Assembly (NCBI GenBank): GCA_963763485.1 | Contig: CAVXOW010000009.1 | Location: forward strand, 434,001-498,000 | Source: CAWCKS01 sp963763485 | GTDB lineage: Bacteria > Pseudomonadota > Alphaproteobacteria > Rhizobiales > Xanthobacteraceae | Direction: 5' to 3' | DNA length: 64,000 nt | Shown here: piece after piece, positions 60,463 through 64,000 of the stretch | Position numbering within the stretch: the stretch's first letter is position 1 | Layout of the letters: each line of letters starts with the position of its first letter | Notes under the pieces: model-generated | What the model was told of the DNA's origin: nothing | Database searches by the model: none | The model's input: the letters and a program-made list of their open reading frames with translations, nothing else | Program-made: the position numbers and the translations under genes

Positions 60463-63350
60463 CGCCGCTGCCTCGCGCCAGCGGCGGAATTGCGCGCCAA
60501 ACCGCGACAGCGTCGGGCGCCGGCGCAATGTCCGGCGGGGTCTGGCAGCGGCGGGAATTGCGGCTCCGTTGATCCCGACTTCGTCTGGCGGCGCATTTCG
60601 TGACCCGCACGCGCAGATCGAACCATGCCGCCTGACCGGTCACCGGATCGGAGTTCGAACGGCGCCGGCCGCTCTGTGTCCGCCGGCAGGAATTCGCTGA
60701 TCGCGTGGTTCAGCAGGAAGCCCTTCTCGGCCTCCGGCGCGTCGTCCTTCAGCATCCACGCGCCGCGCCGCTTGCCGATGGCGTTCCAGGTCCACACCGT
60801 CTGCGGATTGACGCCGTCGACGAGCCGCACCTGTCCCTTCACGCGGCCGTGCGGGCTTTCGATCCAGGCCCAGTCGTCGTCTGCAAGGCCGAGGCGCGCC
60901 GCCGTCTCGCGATGGATGAAGAGGCGGTTCTGGCTGGTGATCTGCCGCAGCCAGGCGTTCTGCGAGCCCCACGAATGGTACATGTGCATCGGCCGCTGCG
61001 TCAGCGCGTGCAGATCGAACGACGTCGTTGTCGACCATCGCCTCTTCGAACGGCGCGTACCAGAAGGGCAGCGGATCGAAATAGGTCTCGATGCGCTGCG
61101 CGCTCGCTCTCCGGCGGCAGGACGTGTCCCATGGCCGCGCGCGGCAAGGCGGAAGCGCTGCAGCGGCTCGGAATAGAGCTGGAAGACGATCGGCTCGGCC
61201 TTCGGCAGGAAGCCCATCTCGACGCGCGAAGTCGAGATAGCCGCGGTTCGCCATCTTGTAGTAGCGCTGGTCGCTCGGCGAGCTCGTGGTGCCAGAAGCC
61301 GCCGTTCTCGATGTAGCGCTCGAGCTGCTTCGGATTCGGCGCGCCGCGGCCGAACGCTGCGCCGTCCTCGCCGCGCCAGCCGGCCAGCGGGCCGATGCCC
61401 GGGCGTGCGCTCGTGGTTCACGATGTAGTCGGCATAGTCGCGATATTTCGGCGCGCCCGCCTCGTCGACCATGCCGGGAAGCTTCAGCCGCGCTGCCGAG
61501 ATCGAGCAGCACCGACTGGAACGGCCGCACGTCGCGGTCGGGCGCGACGACGGGATGGCGGATCGCGTCGCCCGGCCCGTCGGCATCGCCGATCGGCCGG
61601 TCGAGCAGGCTGATGCAGTCGTGGCGCTCGAGATAGGTCGTGTCGGGCAGCACCAGATCGGCGTAGGCGACGGTCTCGGAAAAATAGGCGTCGGAGTAGA
61701 TGATGAAGGGGATCTTGTAGTCGCCCGTCGTCATCCTTGTCGGTGAGCATGGCGATGGTGCCCGTCGTGTTCATCGACGAGTTCCACGCCATGTTCGCCA
61801 TGTACATGAAGAGCGTGTCGATCGGGTAGGGATCGCCGCGCCAGGCGTTGGCGATCACCATGTGCATCATGCCGTGCGCGGCGAGCGGCGCATCCCAGGA
61901 ATAGGCCTTGTCGATGCGGACCGGCGCGCCGGCGCGCATCGATCAGCAGATCTTCCGGGCTCGTGACGAAGCCGAGCGGCGAGCCGCACAGCGGCGTGTT
62001 CGGCTTGCCGCCATCCTTGCCGCGACGGCTTGTTGGTCCGGCGGCATCGGCTTCGGGTAGGGCGGCTTGAAGCGGAAGCCGCCGGGCACGTCGACGGTGC
62101 CGAGCAGCACCTGCAGCAGGTGCAAGCGCGCGGCAGGTGTGGAAGCCGTTCGAATGGGCGGAGATGCCGCGCATCGCGTGCATCGCGATCGGCCGCCCGC
62201 GCATCGTCTCATGGCGGCGGCCGGCCCAGTCGGTCCACGGCGACCGGCAGTCTCGATCGCCTCCTCGAAGGCGACATGCGCGCAGTTCCGCCGCGATGCG
62301 GCGGATCGTCGCCGGCGGGAATGCCGCAGATCTTGGCGACCGCGTCGGGCGAATAGCTGTCGTCGAGATAGCGCTCGGCGATCAGCTGGAAGACCGGCGT
62401 GCACTTGCGGCCGTCCGACGCGTGAGCCGCCCGGTCAGCGCCGGCGTAAGCTCCGCCGCCATCGCGTCGGCGACCGCGTCCTCGTCGCCGGTCCCACGCG
62501 AGCAGACGGCCTTCGCGCGTCGCGCAGGAAGCAGCCCGTCATCCGGCGCGCCCGGCTCCTGCAGATCACCAGCAGATGCGCGTTGGTGTAGCGGACGAGA
62601 TAGTCGAGATCGACGCGGCCGGCTTTCAGCAGCTCGTGCACGAGCGCGAGGATGAAGAGGCCGTCGGTGCCGGGGCGGATGCCGATCCACTCGTCGGCGA
62701 TGGCGTTGTAGCCGGTGCGGCACGGATTGATCGGCGACGACCTTCGCGCCGCGCGCTCTTGAGCTTGCCGAGCCCGATCTTGATCGGATTGGAATCGTGG
62801 TCCTCGGCGACGCCGAACAGCATGAAGTATTTCGTGTAGATCCCAGTCGGGCTCGCCGAACTCCCAGAACGAGCCGCCGATCGTGTAGAGGCCCGCGGCC
62901 GCCATGTTGACCGAGCAGAAGCCGCCATGCGCGGCGTAGTTCGGCGTGCCGAACTGCTGCGCCCACCAGCCGGTCAGCGACTGCGACTGATCGCGCCCGG
63001 TGAAGAAGGCGAGCTTCTTCGGATCGGTCGCGCGGATGCTCGCGAGCCGATCCGTCGCGATCGACAGCGCCTCGTCCCATTCGATCTCGCGGAATTCGCC
63101 CGACGCCACGCTCGCCGGACGCGCAGCAGCGGCTTGCGCAGCCGCGCCGGGCTGTAGTGCTGCATGATTCCGGCGCTGCCCTTGCCGCAGATGCACGCCG
63201 CGATTGACCGGATGATCGCTGGTTGCCCTGGATGTAGCGGACCTTCCCGTCGCTGATGTGCACGTCGATGCCGCAGCGGCAGGCGCACATGTAGCAGGTC
63301 GTCTGCTTGATCTCGTCGGAGACAAGCGGCGAGGTGTCGACGCCATCCAT
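60460..63350 (-). pseudogene. molybdopterin oxidoreductase catalytic subunit, heavily frameshifted
   Basis: A likely start at 63350 (MDGVDTSPLVSDEIKQ) is followed by the [4Fe-4S] group TTCYMCACRCGIDVHI with a fourth Cys in CICGKGSAGIMQHY. Further pieces, each in a different frame, are GRDQSQSLTGWWAQQFGTP, FGVAEDHDSNPIKIGLGKL, DGLFILALVHELLKAGR, WDAPLAAHGMMHMVIANAW, YADLVLPDTTYLERHD, and YHSWGSQNAWLRQITSQN near the C-terminal domain. At least eight shifts are needed. The chain resembles DmsA-like and PadB-like (phenylacetyl-CoA oxidoreductase) enzymes. No Tat leader is obvious, which would fit a cytoplasmic PadB-like enzyme. The substrate is unknown. Confidence 0.7.
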
Positions 63351-63671
63351 TTCCGGCGGCGCGTGGGTGTTTCGCAACGGACGCTGAGAGGGAGCGTTGT
63401 TTGCCCCACCCGATGGCTCGGATTTCACGGGGTGTCCGGCCTTCGATCACGATGAGCTTGGATCTGGCGCTCCGATTTTGGGCCTGCGCCGCGCATATAG
63501 TGCTTCTCAGGTCGGTAGTGCGTAGCCATTAGGCCCCCAACGAGACTACGCAATCCGTGCCCAATCGTGGGAAGGATTTTTCCAAGAAGACGGCCTCTGG
63601 TTCTGGATTTTGTTGTCAAAATGGGCCGCCGTAGAATCTTTTAATACTGCGTCAGTTTGACTTTTGGCATT
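63351..63671. other. upstream region of the molybdoenzyme operon
   Basis: No gene is supported. The coding frames seen here on the minus strand lack motifs. It must hold the promoter of the leftward operon; TTTGACTTTTGGC at 63656 may be part of a -35 region. Confidence 0.35.
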
Positions 63672-63721
63672 CAATCGATCCAATGTATTATTCTTGTTAG
63701 AACCATAAGAAAAATCGATTG
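63672..63721. promoter_or_regulatory. paired CAATCGAT / ATCGATTG sites before the LysR gene
   Basis: CAATCGAT (63672-63679) and its inverse ATCGATTG (63714-63721) lie 42 bp apart centre to centre, four helical turns, in an AT-rich stretch directly upstream of the LysR start. LysR proteins bind such paired sites when divergent from a target operon. Confidence 0.45.
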
Positions 63722-63729
63722 GAAGACAG

Positions 63730-64000
63730 GTGACCCTCGATCAGCTCCGCATCTTCGTTGCGGTCGCAGAGCGGCGACACATGACAAAGGCTGCCGCGGT
63801 GTTAGGAATGACTCAATCGGCGGCTTCAGCAGCAGTCGCTTCCCTCGAACGCCGTTATGGGACGAGGCTGTTCAACCGGGTCGGCCGCAATATCGAGCTG
63901 AGTGAAACCGGCAGACGCTTTCTCCCCGAAGCGCGCGCAGTTTTGAATCGTGTTAGCGCGGCGCAAGCGGTGCTCGACGATTTTTCGGATCTCACTGTAG
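63730..64000 (+). CDS. LysR-family regulator, cut by window edge
   Basis: A GTG at 63730 starts VTLDQLRIFVAVAERRHMTKAAAVLGMTQSAAS..., a standard LysR winged helix-turn-helix; about 90 residues are visible, ending in the linker helix. The last part, LSETGRRFLPEARAVLNRV, fits the family. It is divergent from the molybdoenzyme operon and is its probable regulator. The effector domain lies outside the window. Confidence 0.88.
   Translation, partial: MTLDQLRIFVAVAERRHMTKAAAVLGMTQSAASAAVASLERRYGTRLFNRVGRNIELSETGRRFLPEARAVLNRVSAAQAVLDDFSDLTV

Noticed and set aside
1..64000. CRISPR array
   Set aside because: No run of regularly spaced short repeats and no cas genes were seen; the repeats present are single intergenic palindromes or widely spaced.

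Overview
The window looks like the chromosome of a high-GC alphaproteobacterium of the Nitrobacteraceae (Bradyrhizobium, Rhodopseudomonas or Afipia type). The grounds are the gene content (Co-type nitrile hydratase, many ABC importers, TauT-type and Liv-type transport clusters), frequent GTG and TTG starts, small exported Ala/Pro-rich proteins, and dispersed palindromic intergenic repeats familiar from that family. The assignment is inferred from style and gene content; no 16S rRNA gene is present.

Layout. 0-10 kb: small exported or membrane proteins, a V8/trypsin-like serine protease, tRNA-Thr(UGU) with an integrase remnant next to it, and a convergent MFS efflux-rlmB pair. 10-21.7 kb: tRNA-Tyr(GUA); a LysR regulator divergent from a ring-cleaving VOC dioxygenase/hydrolase pair (mhqO/mhqD type); Dps; a GrlR-like protein; a frameshifted MFS gene; a split TPP decarboxylase; and the nitrile hydratase operon (alpha, beta, activator). 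21.8-29.7 kb: a mobile island beside tRNA-Gly(UCC), with a frameshifted tyrosine integrase, a MerR-like regulator broken by a stop codon, an MT-A70 methyltransferase, a Toprim primase, a large Rad3-like helicase with a likely Fe-S cluster and a P27-type terminase small subunit. No capsid or tail genes are visible, which suggests a phage satellite or a decayed prophage. The 3' end of a tRNA-Ser gene lies at its right side.

31-46.3 kb: two catabolic blocks. The first has an SDR divergent from a GntR/FCD regulator (with two copies of a perfect ATTTGATCAAAT palindrome between them), an enolase-superfamily enzyme, a TauT/SsuT-type ABC importer and an SMP-30 lactonase. This fits uptake and oxidation of a sugar acid or related compound. 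The second has a COG3964 amidohydrolase, a MurR/RpiR regulator and a complete dipeptide-type ABC importer, which fits import and deacylation of an N-acyl or peptide-like substrate. 48-56.3 kb: a Liv-type branched-chain ABC importer with an acyl-CoA synthetase embedded in it and a PaaK-like ligase at its end, suggesting import and CoA activation of an organic acid. 56.7-58 kb: a cytochrome P450. Related direct repeats lie at 47.7, 56.4 and 58.4 kb and bracket the Liv and P450 modules. 58.8-63.4 kb: a DmsABC/PadBCD-like molybdenum oxidoreductase operon, badly frameshifted, divergent from a LysR gene cut by the right edge.

Single-base frameshifts recur (MFS, TauB-like ATPase, family 5 binding protein, DppC-like permease, integrase) and become dense in the molybdoenzyme operon. 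Because the protein motifs are otherwise intact on both sides of each shift, residual sequencing indels are at least as likely as true pseudogenes.
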